Positions 16,574-24,997 of a stretch of DNA of 64,000 nt are shown piece by piece. A program made the translations under genes and the position numbers. The stretch comes from Fluoribacter dumoffii NY 23 (lineage in GTDB: Bacteria; Pseudomonadota; Gammaproteobacteria; Legionellales; Legionellaceae). Where the stretch lies: positions 113,866-177,865 of the forward strand of contig NZ_CM001373.1 in the NCBI RefSeq assembly GCF_000236165.1. Reading direction: 5' to 3'. Within the stretch, counting starts at the first letter, position 1; each line of letters opens with the position of its first letter. A model generated the notes under the pieces. The model ran no database searches. It saw only the letters and a program-made list of their open reading frames with translations, and was not told the origin of the DNA.

Positions 16574-18871
16574 TCATATGGACTTCCCAGAGCGGATAAG
16601 GCTGCCTAATCCTTCTTCTTCCAGGGCTTTTTGCAAATGAAAACGAATTTGCGCCGGATGTTCAAACTCCAATACTTCGGCAAGGATTTTACGGGCATTG
16701 GCAATGGCAAAATTACGGATAACCCATTTTACCCGCGGTAAACTGGAGGAGTTCATACTTAAAGTATCAAAACCCATGGCGACCAATAAAATAACCGCTA
16801 GGGGATCACTGGCCATTTCGCCACAAATACTTACTTCCACTCCAGCAGCATGACCGCCTTCTACTATTTTCAGTAACACGCGCAGCATTGCCGGATGCAT
16901 GGAATCATAAAGGCCTGCAACTCGCGCATTGTTTCTATCTACTGCTAAAAAATACTGGGTCAAATCATTGCTGCCTACGGAGATAAAATCAACTCGCTTA
17001 GCCATTTCGCGTGCCAAATAGGCGGCTGCAGGAACCTCGATCATAACCCCTACCTTGGGTTTTTCGATAACGCAACCTTCTTCCAGCAATTCCGTGAAGG
17101 CTTGATCAATAAGGTAGGAAGCTTCTTCGACTTCACTTAAATTAGTGACCATAGGCAGCATGATACGCAAATTATTCAATCCCTCGCTTGCTCGCATCAT
17201 TGCCCGAACCTGCATCAAGAAGACGTCAGGATGATCCAGGGTGACGCGAATTCCCCGCCATCCCAGGTAGGGGTTATCTTCAGCTACCGGGAAATAGGGA
17301 AGTACCTTATCACCGCCAATATCCAGAGTTCTCATGGTGACAGGATGGGGGGCAAAGGCTTTCAGAGTTTGCCGATAAATAATGGTTTGCTCATCTTCTG
17401 AAGGAAAATGGTCCCGACTCATAAAAGGAACTTCTGAGCGGTATAGGCCAACACCTTCAGCACCAACACTCATGGATAATCCAGCGTCCATAGCCAAGCC
17501 CGTATTCACTTGCAAGGAAATTTTATAGTTATCCGTCGTTTCTGCAGGTTTATCCCGCAAACTAACCAGACTCTGATTTAAAGCTTGTTCTTCCTGTTCA
17601 AGGAGTTTGAATTCTGCCAATACCGATTTTGAGGGGGAAATATAAACTTGCCCGTAATATCCATCAACAACTACGGCACGCCGGGAAATGGAGTCCAATT
17701 TTAAGCCACGGACACCCATAACCGTGGGTACGCCCAAAGCGCGTGCTAAAATAGCGACATGCGAATTATTGGACCCTTTGGCTGAGATAACTCCCGCAAG
17801 ATATCCTTCAGGAACTTCGGCTAAGGCCGCGGGGGTTACTTCCTCTCCAACTAAAATTGTTCTTTTGGGATAAACAATTTCTTCTTGTTGGGACAATTGT
17901 AATGCCGCCAAGACACGGCGTCCCAAATCACGGAAATCACTGGCGCGTTCGCGAAGATAGCTGTCTTCCATGCTTTCAAATTGGGCGATGTGCTTTTTGA
18001 TCACATTTGCCAGGGCGGCTTGCGCCCCTATTTTTTCTTTGCGGATTATATGCTCTACTTCAACGCCCAGGCTGTCTTTATCGAGTATCCGCAAATAAAC
18101 ATCAAACAAGGCATGTTCTTCTTCGCCTACTACAGATTTCATGCGTTTGCTTAAACGATGCATGTCTTCGCGGGTGGATTCCAGCGCTTCATAAAACGCG
18201 TTAATTTCTTCATCCAGAGTCTCAACAGGGTTTTGAGGTACCGCATCAATATCGGCTTGAGGATATACAACCACCGCAGTACCTATTCCAATCCCAGGGA
18301 CAGAACCAATTCCTGCCAGAGCTGCTGGACTGACTTCGACTTTTTTGCTAACACCCAGGGGTTTGGGCTGGGTTAATTCTGCCAGCTCCCCTGTGGCTTC
18401 TGCATGTGCAATAATTCCGCCCAGCTGGGCTGCCAAGGTAATTAAAAAAGATTCTTCAGTATCATCAAAATAACGTTGTTCTGTTTGTTGCACAATGAGA
18501 ACTCCATAGAGTTTTCTGTGCTGTATGATGGGGACCCCTAAAAATGCTCGAAGATGTTCTTCACCTAGTAAAGGATTATGGTAAAAATCAGGATGGTCTG
18601 GAGCATCTTCAAGATTAATGGGTTCTTCGCGGCGGCCCACAAGACCTACAAGGCCGCTATCAAAGGAAATACGAACGCGGAATTGGGCTTCCTTGTTTAA
18701 ACCTTCTGTGGCAATAAGAACATATTCGGCGTGTTTGGTATCTATAAGGTAAACGGAAGCGGCCTCTGCATTAATGGCTTTATTAATTTGTTGCACTAAA
18801 ATGCCAAGTGCCTCAGAAAGCTGCTTCGCAGTAGTGACTTCTTGAACTATCCGTTTAAGTACTTTGAGCAT
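16574..18871 (-). CDS. ptsP: phosphoenolpyruvate-protein phosphotransferase PtsP (nitrogen PTS enzyme I)
   Basis: 765 residues. An N-terminal GAF domain (about 1-160) precedes the enzyme I body: the phosphohistidine segment GSNNSHVAILARALGVPTVM, the PEP-binding arginines in GLYRSEVPFM, the SVGSNDLTQYF motif and the cysteine of VSICGEMASD. PtsP starts the nitrogen-related phosphotransfer chain (PtsP-NPr-EIIA-Ntr), which regulates rather than transports. It follows rppH, the usual arrangement in gammaproteobacteria; the gap of 175 bases between them contains a 13-bp inverted repeat. Confidence 0.96.
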   Translation of the reverse strand: MLKVLKRIVQEVTTAKQLSEALGILVQQINKAINAEAASVYLIDTKHAEYVLIATEGLNKEAQFRVRISFDSGLVGLVGRREEPINLEDAPDHPDFYHNPLLGEEHLRAFLGVPIIQHRKLYGVLIVQQTEQRYFDDTEESFLITLAAQLGGIIAHAEATGELAELTQPKPLGVSKKVEVSPAALAGIGSVPGIGIGTAVVVYPQADIDAVPQNPVETLDEEINAFYEALESTREDMHRLSKRMKSVVGEEEHALFDVYLRILDKDSLGVEVEHIIRKEKIGAQAALANVIKKHIAQFESMEDSYLRERASDFRDLGRRVLAALQLSQQEEIVYPKRTILVGEEVTPAALAEVPEGYLAGVISAKGSNNSHVAILARALGVPTVMGVRGLKLDSISRRAVVVDGYYGQVYISPSKSVLAEFKLLEQEEQALNQSLVSLRDKPAETTDNYKISLQVNTGLAMDAGLSMSVGAEGVGLYRSEVPFMSRDHFPSEDEQTIIYRQTLKAFAPHPVTMRTLDIGGDKVLPYFPVAEDNPYLGWRGIRVTLDHPDVFLMQVRAMMRASEGLNNLRIMLPMVTNLSEVEEASYLIDQAFTELLEEGCVIEKPKVGVMIEVPAAAYLAREMAKRVDFISVGSNDLTQYFLAVDRNNARVAGLYDSMHPAMLRVLLKIVEGGHAAGVEVSICGEMASDPLAVILLVAMGFDTLSMNSSSLPRVKWVIRNFAIANARKILAEVLEFEHPAQIRFHLQKALEEEGLGSLIRSGKSI

Positions 18872-18942
18872 CTACGCCTATGATTACCTCTTTTTGTAAA
18901 TGGTCACCCTCTCATCAGGAAATGATCGAATTGGGCACATCT

Positions 18943-19000
18943 TGAACGAAAATCACTGTGAAATTCATAGCAATTCATGCTCCCTTTTGATTTTCGTTCA
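18943..19000. repeat. 13-bp perfect inverted repeat between rppH and ptsP
   Basis: TGAACGAAAATCA at 18943-18955 is exactly repeated in inverse orientation at 18988-19000, with 32 bases between. The spacer holds a short direct repeat (AATTCAT twice, three bases apart). There is no adjacent T-run that would make it a simple terminator. It could be a stem-loop in the rppH-ptsP transcript or a pair of operator half-sites. Confidence 0.7.
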
Positions 19001-19046
19001 CCGTATGCGCAAATGCAACCGCCTGCCACAATTAATCCTGGGTGAA

Positions 19047-19565
19047 CTAGGATCTCTTTCTTCGTTTAATGCCGTATGGAGACCGGCGATTCTTTTTCAA
19101 CAACGGTTCTAACTCTTTTAAAGCCTGCGCATAAACCTGGCGTTTAAAAAAAATAACCTGTCCTTCTGGTTCATGAAAATCAACCCAACGCCAGCTGTCA
19201 AATTCCGGTGAGTCACTCAAATCCAGTTTGACTTTTTGTTCACTCGCGACAAGTTTTAACAAGTACCATTTTTGTTTTTGTCCTATTACCAAAGGTTCGC
19301 TGCCATGACGCAGATATTGTTTGGGAAGCCTGTATTTAAGCCAGCGCTTGGTGGAGCCTATGACTTCAACATCTTCTTTATCCAACCCTACTTCTTCATG
19401 CAACTCCCGAAACATTGCTTCTAACGAAGTTTCGCCAGCAGCTAAACCGCCTTGCGGGAATTGCCAAGCATCATGACCAGTCCTTCTACCCCAAAAAACC
19501 CTATTTTGTGCGTTGACTAGGATAATACCTACATTCAACCGATAACCGGCACGATCAATCACCAT
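19047..19565 (-). CDS. rppH: RNA pyrophosphohydrolase
   Basis: 172 residues. The Nudix box is complete (GGLAAGETSLEAMFRELHEE followed by VGL), preceded by WQFPQGG, and the N-terminus GYRLNVGIILVN matches RppH/NudH. The enzyme removes pyrophosphate from 5'-triphosphate mRNA ends, starting decay. The C-terminus is basic (KKNRRSPYGIKRRKRS), as is common. It is the first gene of the rppH-ptsP-lgt-thyA series. Confidence 0.96.
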   Translation of the reverse strand: MVIDRAGYRLNVGIILVNAQNRVFWGRRTGHDAWQFPQGGLAAGETSLEAMFRELHEEVGLDKEDVEVIGSTKRWLKYRLPKQYLRHGSEPLVIGQKQKWYLLKLVASEQKVKLDLSDSPEFDSWRWVDFHEPEGQVIFFKRQVYAQALKELEPLLKKNRRSPYGIKRRKRS

Positions 19566-19908
19566 GATGTCACTGTTTTAGATTAAACCGCTAATAGCTC
19601 GATTTTTCCATAAACAGCGAGACCTTGGCAATTAAATCTGTAATTATTATTGAAAAAAGATAACTACTCAATAAAAACAATCATGGCGGTCATTTTTGCT
19701 TGTGGGTTTCTCCGTAAGAATTATAAAGATCGGTCTCGTTTTTTAGCAAAGAAAGGAGCTTCTTTTACTTGCATTAAACCAGGGATTTAGAAAATCTGAC
19801 GTGGAACCAAAGATTTGTGGGTGCTGGCTTTTCAGAGCTACTATTCCCCATATCACATCCTTTTATTTAGATATATAATTGCGGCAAATACTTTATTCTA
19901 TATCCCTT
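19566..19908. other. gene-free interval upstream of rppH and the asparaginase gene
   Basis: These 343 bases separate the divergent rppH and asparaginase genes and must hold both promoters. They are AT-rich, with TATATAAT at 19871-19878 some 30 bases before the asparaginase ATG as a plausible -10. A 36-codon open frame (ATG 19683) is present but has no clear ribosome-binding site or recognisable product. No RNA gene or repeat was seen. Confidence 0.5.
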
Positions 19909-20919
19909 ATGAAAAAGAAAATTTTAATTATCAATACAGGCGGGACAATCAGCAGTATTAAAACGGAAAATGGCTATGCACCTGCTGCGGGATATGTAGA
20001 GGCTGCATTGCAACAAATCCCCTTGCTGAAGCATAAAGATATGCCTGAATATGCAATAAAAGAATATTCCCCATTGCTCGATTCCTCCAATATGACGGTC
20101 CATGATTGGAATCGCATTGCCAGGGATATAGCAGTTGATTATGCGCATTTTGATGGTTTTGTTGTTTTCCATGGGACAGATACTATGGCCTATACAGCAT
20201 CGGCTCTGTCTTTTATGCTGGAAAATTTAGGAAAACCCGTAATTATCACAGGGTCACAGATTCCTTTATCTGAAGTACGTAATGATGCGATTGATAATGT
20301 AATCACTTCATTATGGCTTTGTGCTAACCAGCCTATACCCGAAGTATGTATTTATTTCAATCAACATTTATTACGCGGTAATCGCACTCAAAAAATCAGT
20401 TCCCAAGGGTTCAAAGCATTTGATTCACCGAACTATCCTCATCTGGCTTCTATCGGGATCGAAATAAAAGTCCATAAAAATCTTTTATTAAAACGACCGC
20501 AAAAAGAGTTTCATTTGCAAACAATAGAACCACAATTTATTGCCAATTTCAGGTTATTTCCAGGGTTTGCCACTGACGTTTTGGCTTATATTTTAAACCA
20601 GCCCTTATGTGGTTTGATCCTTGAGACCTATGGGGCGGGGAATGCGCAAAATAATGATCCCCGTTTTTTAAAACTGCTCAAAGATGCATGTGCGCGTGGC
20701 ATAATCATAATAAATTGCACTCAATGCCAGGAGGGGGGGGTGGAAATGAGTCAGTATGCTACGGGGCACTCTTTAAAGAAAGCGGGATTAATTAGTGGCC
20801 ATGACATGACCCCGGAAGCGGCACATTGTAAGCTTTTGTACTTGCTCAGTAAGAGATTAGATGTTGATGAAATAAAGAAATTGATGGAAACCGATCTTTG
20901 TGGTGAATTGACTTCATAG
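19909..20919 (+). CDS. ansA: L-asparaginase, type I-like
   Basis: 336 residues from ATG 19909 (MKKKILIINTGGTISS); the frame upstream starts at a TTG and adds ten unlike residues. The first catalytic threonine is in INTGGTISS and the second active-site segment is FHGTDTMAYTASALSF; the C-terminal lid with ETYGAGNAQN follows. No signal peptide is visible, so it is probably the cytoplasmic enzyme hydrolysing asparagine to aspartate. No strong ribosome-binding site precedes the ATG. A terminator hairpin overlaps the stop codon. Confidence 0.92.
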   Translation: MKKKILIINTGGTISSIKTENGYAPAAGYVEAALQQIPLLKHKDMPEYAIKEYSPLLDSSNMTVHDWNRIARDIAVDYAHFDGFVVFHGTDTMAYTASALSFMLENLGKPVIITGSQIPLSEVRNDAIDNVITSLWLCANQPIPEVCIYFNQHLLRGNRTQKISSQGFKAFDSPNYPHLASIGIEIKVHKNLLLKRPQKEFHLQTIEPQFIANFRLFPGFATDVLAYILNQPLCGLILETYGAGNAQNNDPRFLKLLKDACARGIIIINCTQCQEGGVEMSQYATGHSLKKAGLISGHDMTPEAAHCKLLYLLSKRLDVDEIKKLMETDLCGELTS

Positions 20920-20942
20920 CCGGGAGTACGAAGTCAATTTTT
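20906..20942 (+). terminator. intrinsic terminator overlapping the asparaginase stop codon
   Basis: Perfect 10-bp arms (AATTGACTTC 20906-20915 and GAAGTCAATT 20930-20939) enclose a 14-base loop containing the TAG stop, followed by five consecutive T residues. Confidence 0.65.
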
Positions 20943-21002
20943 CGGATTTACGCGAAGCAGACAGAATAAGCTGCGATCAGGCAAACTCTGGTGTAACCTA
21001 AA

Positions 21003-21890
21003 TTAAAGGGCCAATACTGATTTATCTTCTTCTTTTTCTTTTTTCTCGGCAGCTCTGGCTTCAATTTCCTCAAAGGCATTGTCCATTGCCACTTTCAATC
21101 TACCCCTGCTGGGCTTTATGGTGGGTGCTTTAACTCTCGCCACAGCAATCAAAGTTACTTGCACAGGTATGGAGTCAATAGGTTTTGATTCCTCACAGAT
21201 TTCAGCATTTTCTCGGTGAATGGCCTGGATTGCCTCAATAACAAAGGTCTTGCGTAATTCTTTATAGTCGGGTTTATCTGGATCCAAACCCTCTAGTTTT
21301 TTCTTACAGTGGACAATATTCTTCAAGAGGCACTCTTCTTTTTTGGCTCTGATTTCTATCGCTGTAGAATTACTGATGCTGTTGGAAACTTTTTCATATA
21401 TTCTAGCAAGCATCCCTTCCTCAGGAGGGCAAAGAATATGTTCGCCTATGTAATAGGCTGCATGGGCGCAAAGAAGATTGAAAGGGTCATCATCATCCGG
21501 GATATCGATAAAACTGACTTGCTTTTCGTACTTTTCACTTTTTTCACAAAGAGAACGGTAGAATCGGTCCAGACTTGAGTTAAGCGCACTTAAAGTGTCA
21601 TTCAAAACGCCTCGTTTCCACGATTTTTTGATTCGCATATTTTCAACTGCACTATCGATGTCGCTGATTATCTTTTGCAGTCCAGCTAAATTTTGTTTAT
21701 CTGTTTCTGCCTCCTTAAAATCTGCAACGAATTTTTGCAGGGAGCGGGTTATATTTCTTTGTTGTTCAGAATGTTGGGTATCTCGAAAAAAATGATAAAT
21801 CATCCCGTTATCATCAGCAATGGAATCTTCTATTGATTTATTCAAAACTCGATCGATAAGTGCCTGGGCTGTTCTAACAAATATTGTCAT
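21003..21890 (-). CDS. uncharacterised helical protein, candidate Dot/Icm substrate
   Basis: 295 residues, not recognised. It is charged and largely helical, with no signal peptide or membrane segment; there is an acidic DIPDDDD stretch near residue 150. The last 20 or so residues are rich in Glu and Lys (EEIEARAAEKKEKEEDKS) and end VLAL, which fits the E-block plus hydrophobic terminal residues known from many Legionella type IVB effectors. It is a single gene, convergent with the asparaginase gene and divergent from glmU. The effector status is an inference from the tail. Confidence 0.75.
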   Translation of the reverse strand: MTIFVRTAQALIDRVLNKSIEDSIADDNGMIYHFFRDTQHSEQQRNITRSLQKFVADFKEAETDKQNLAGLQKIISDIDSAVENMRIKKSWKRGVLNDTLSALNSSLDRFYRSLCEKSEKYEKQVSFIDIPDDDDPFNLLCAHAAYYIGEHILCPPEEGMLARIYEKVSNSISNSTAIEIRAKKEECLLKNIVHCKKKLEGLDPDKPDYKELRKTFVIEAIQAIHRENAEICEESKPIDSIPVQVTLIAVARVKAPTIKPSRGRLKVAMDNAFEEIEARAAEKKEKEEDKSVLAL

Positions 21891-22006
21891 CGCTCTACTC
21901 CTTGAACTGTAATTTAGTTATCATACCTCTGTTTATTTTTTCATAACTTTTGAGGCAGATTGTTTTTACTGAACCTTATTGTTTTTAAATAGGAACTCAT
22001 CACTAC

Positions 22007-23386
22007 ATGAAACTACAAATTATTATTTTAGCTGCAGGACAGGGTAAACGAATGTATTCCAGTACCCCTAAGGTACTTCACCAAATTGCTGGGAAGCCTA
22101 TGTTGACTCGGGTAGTGGAAACTGCTCAGCAACTCAATCCTGATGTAATCCACGTAATATATGGTCATGGTGGTGAACAACTTAAGAACTCACTCCCTGA
22201 CTTACCTGTGAATTGGGTTTACCAAGCAGAACAATTAGGTACGGGGCATGCAGTGATGCAAGCGTTACCTTTTATTCCCCCAAAAACACAAGTTCTTGTT
22301 TTATCTGCTGATGTACCGCTTATTCAAGCCAATACGTTGCGTGCTTTAATTGAATGCAGCAACTCAGCAAATTCCTATAAATCCGTTTTGACACTTTTGG
22401 TTGCTCATCTCGAAGATCCTAGCGGTCTTGGACGTATTATTAGAAACAACCAAGGTGAAGTTTCCATCATTGTAGAAGAAAAAGATGCAAATGAGCAAGA
22501 AAAGAATATAAAAGAAATATATTCAGGAATTTGTTGCGCATTATCTGATGACTTAGCATTATGGCTGCCCAAATTAAGCAACGATAATGCACAATCCGAG
22601 TATTACCTAACCGAAATTATTGCTTTAGCTGTTGCCAGTCAAACACCAATTAAAACACTCAGTGTAAAAGATAACGCAGAAATTCAGGGTGTTAATAACC
22701 GCTTGCAATTACAGCAATTGGAGCGCATCTGGCAAGTCAGACAAGCGGAAAAATTCTTGCAGGAAGGAGTATACATAGCTGATGCGAACCGATTTGATTT
22801 ACGGGGGGAACTCATTTGTGGGAAAGATGTATTCATAGACATTAATTGCGTCTTCAAAGGGAAAGTTGTCATTGGAGACGGATGCTCCATCGGCCCCAAT
22901 TGCATTCTCACGGATGTAAGTTTGGGTGCCGGCTGTGATATTTACGCAAACAGCGTATTGGAAGGGTGTGACATTGCAAACGATTGTACTGTTGGGCCGT
23001 TCTCTCGATTAAGAGCAGGGACTGAACTAGCTGCACACTGTAAGATAGGCAACTTTGTTGAAACCAAAAAGGCAGTATTTGCCGAGGGCTCCAAGGCAAG
23101 TCATTTAAGCTATTTAGGCGATGTGGAGCTGGGGAAAGCAGTAAATGTAGGTGCTGGTACAATTACCTGCAATTATGACGGGGTAAACAAACACAAAACC
23201 ATCATTGAGGATGGAGCTTTTATTGGTTCGGATACCCAGTTAGTTGCTCCAGTCACTGTAGGCGCTTACGCAACTGTAGGTGCGGGCAGTACTATCCGGA
23301 AAAATGTGCCTCCAGGGGAGCTGACGCTTACGGAATCAAGGCAGAAGACAGTTTATGGGTGGAAAAGACCGGTAAAAAAGGAATAA
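22007..23386 (+). CDS. glmU: bifunctional GlmU, GlcN-1-P acetyltransferase / GlcNAc-1-P uridylyltransferase
   Basis: 459 residues. The uridylyltransferase half starts with IILAAGQGKRMYSSTPKVLH and has the LGTGHAVMQA and LSADVPLI motifs. The C-terminal half is a left-handed beta helix of hexapeptide repeats with the acetyltransferase residues in VETKKAVFAEGSKASHLSYL and GAGTITCNYDG. It makes UDP-GlcNAc for peptidoglycan and LPS, following GlmS (47.2 kb) and GlmM in the pathway. Confidence 0.97.
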   Translation: MKLQIIILAAGQGKRMYSSTPKVLHQIAGKPMLTRVVETAQQLNPDVIHVIYGHGGEQLKNSLPDLPVNWVYQAEQLGTGHAVMQALPFIPPKTQVLVLSADVPLIQANTLRALIECSNSANSYKSVLTLLVAHLEDPSGLGRIIRNNQGEVSIIVEEKDANEQEKNIKEIYSGICCALSDDLALWLPKLSNDNAQSEYYLTEIIALAVASQTPIKTLSVKDNAEIQGVNNRLQLQQLERIWQVRQAEKFLQEGVYIADANRFDLRGELICGKDVFIDINCVFKGKVVIGDGCSIGPNCILTDVSLGAGCDIYANSVLEGCDIANDCTVGPFSRLRAGTELAAHCKIGNFVETKKAVFAEGSKASHLSYLGDVELGKAVNVGAGTITCNYDGVNKHKTIIEDGAFIGSDTQLVAPVTVGAYATVGAGSTIRKNVPPGELTLTESRQKTVYGWKRPVKKE

Positions 23387-23497
23387 TCCATTCTGATCAG
23401 CGCAGCGTTACCATTTTTATAAGCGAATTATTAGAAATCGGGGCGCTGCCCATCTGGCAAAAAACGCTAATTTTAATCCTTTCTGCATGTCCCAGGC

Positions 23498-24772
23498 TCA
23501 ATCATACTGCAAAATCAAGGACTTCTTTTTTTCCAAATAAGCACAGAACCATAGAATAAGCGGTAGGGAAATCAGTGTCATGATTGATTTATAAAGCCAA
23601 ACGTTAACGATTAAATTAATTATTTGCTCATAAGGGTAGATGCCGCCGAACAGCAAACAGTAGTCGATGAGACATAATAAAAAGTTCGAACAAAAATTTG
23701 CGATTAAAATACGCAGCGGGCGATGCAAATTCCACTTGGAGTGCTTCAAGTAATGAAGCAGCATCGCATTACTGATAAAGGCAATAAAGAGAGTCAGGGA
23801 GGCAGCAGGAAGCCTTGTCGGCATGATGTAGTTGTAAAAAGGATTCAAATTAAAGAAAGGGGGAGAGGGTAAGGCTACAATGCCCATTAATAATACATCA
23901 AAGGTAAATTGGGTCGCGATAAGGATCAGACATAATTTTAGATTGACGCGGTAACCCCATAACTCACCGAGAATAGTACTAATTACCAAAGTGATTGGAA
24001 AAAATAACGAACTTGCTGACAAGACCATATATTTATTTACAAGCGTTACTATCCTGTATTCACAAGCTAAACAAATAAGCATGACCACGATGGCTACACA
24101 AATGAAATAATGATAAAGGGGTAGTTCTTCACTGCCGCGAGCCGGAAAAATTAAATTCTCATACTTCAATAATACGGTGAGATAGAAAATGCCGATAAGG
24201 AGCAGTATTAACGAGGCAATCAAGAATGAATCGAGATAAATTTGTTTGAAATTTTGCAGATGAGTACCTGAAAATAAAAGAAAAAAGTCTAAGCCAAAGA
24301 AAAAAATCCCTCCCAAGAGCGCAAGGAGCATGCACTGTTTTGGTGTAGGCAATCCTTTACTGGATTTGGAATAGGCAAATAAATGAGGAAGGTAAAAACT
24401 AAGGGCAAATGCAATGGTGGTTGCAAAGAATTTTTTCGGGAGATCTTCAAAAATGATTTGATATACTGAATTATTATGCATGTATTCAGCGGGTGGTAAA
24501 TTAATTAGCACATAAACGCCAATGCAAAATACATATAAAGTGATCAGAGAAATATTAAGCAAGTGCCTTTGTTCTTTAATAGTGCAATTTCTTAGTGCCA
24601 ACAAATACAATCCAGTGACAAGTGGGCAAATTAAACCAATCACAGAAAACATCAGTCCCTGGATGGCAATGATTTTAAATGACACATTAATTAATAAAAT
24701 GAGGGAAGTTATTACACTTAAGGTCAGAAACAAGAAACAGCGTGACCGCTGTGAAGGCAATGATTGATTCAT
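23498..24772 (-). CDS. polytopic membrane protein, VUT/YhhQ-like transporter
   Basis: 424 residues with about twelve hydrophobic segments. The second half contains SSLFFPITLVISTILGELWG then YR, resembling the PLTYILGDILTEVYG motif of VUT/YhhQ queuosine-precursor transporters, and the first half shows a fainter copy (GLMFSVIGLICPLVTGLYLL), suggesting a doubled VUT domain. YhhQ proteins import preQ0/preQ1. Here queC is only 7 kb away but not in the same operon. The assignment is by motif and topology only, and the substrate is unproven. Confidence 0.68.
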   Translation of the reverse strand: MNQSLPSQRSRCFLFLTLSVITSLILLINVSFKIIAIQGLMFSVIGLICPLVTGLYLLALRNCTIKEQRHLLNISLITLYVFCIGVYVLINLPPAEYMHNNSVYQIIFEDLPKKFFATTIAFALSFYLPHLFAYSKSSKGLPTPKQCMLLALLGGIFFFGLDFFLLFSGTHLQNFKQIYLDSFLIASLILLLIGIFYLTVLLKYENLIFPARGSEELPLYHYFICVAIVVMLICLACEYRIVTLVNKYMVLSASSLFFPITLVISTILGELWGYRVNLKLCLILIATQFTFDVLLMGIVALPSPPFFNLNPFYNYIMPTRLPAASLTLFIAFISNAMLLHYLKHSKWNLHRPLRILIANFCSNFLLCLIDYCLLFGGIYPYEQIINLIVNVWLYKSIMTLISLPLILWFCAYLEKKKSLILQYD

Positions 24773-24951
24773 ATGTCTAGGATTTCCATAACTTTGCCTT
24801 GGCCTTTGCTGATAATTGCCTTGTAATGAACTAATTCGCGCGTAAATATAACACCATTGTATTTAAAATGGCAAGTAGTTGGCCAATTTAGCTAAATGAA
24901 TAACCCAGCAGATAAGGGAACGCAACCGCAGGCAATTGCAGCGCAAGCAAA

Positions 24952-24991
24952 GGGATTAAAAAAACAGCATTACCTGCATATTTTTAATCCC
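24952..24991 (-). terminator. possible terminator after the 572-aa protein gene
   Basis: GGGATTAAAAA (24952-24962) and its exact inverse TTTTTAATCCC (24981-24991) flank an 18-base loop just past the stop at 24998. AT-rich arms make the stem weak. Confidence 0.35.
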
Positions 24992-24997
24992 CGTGAT

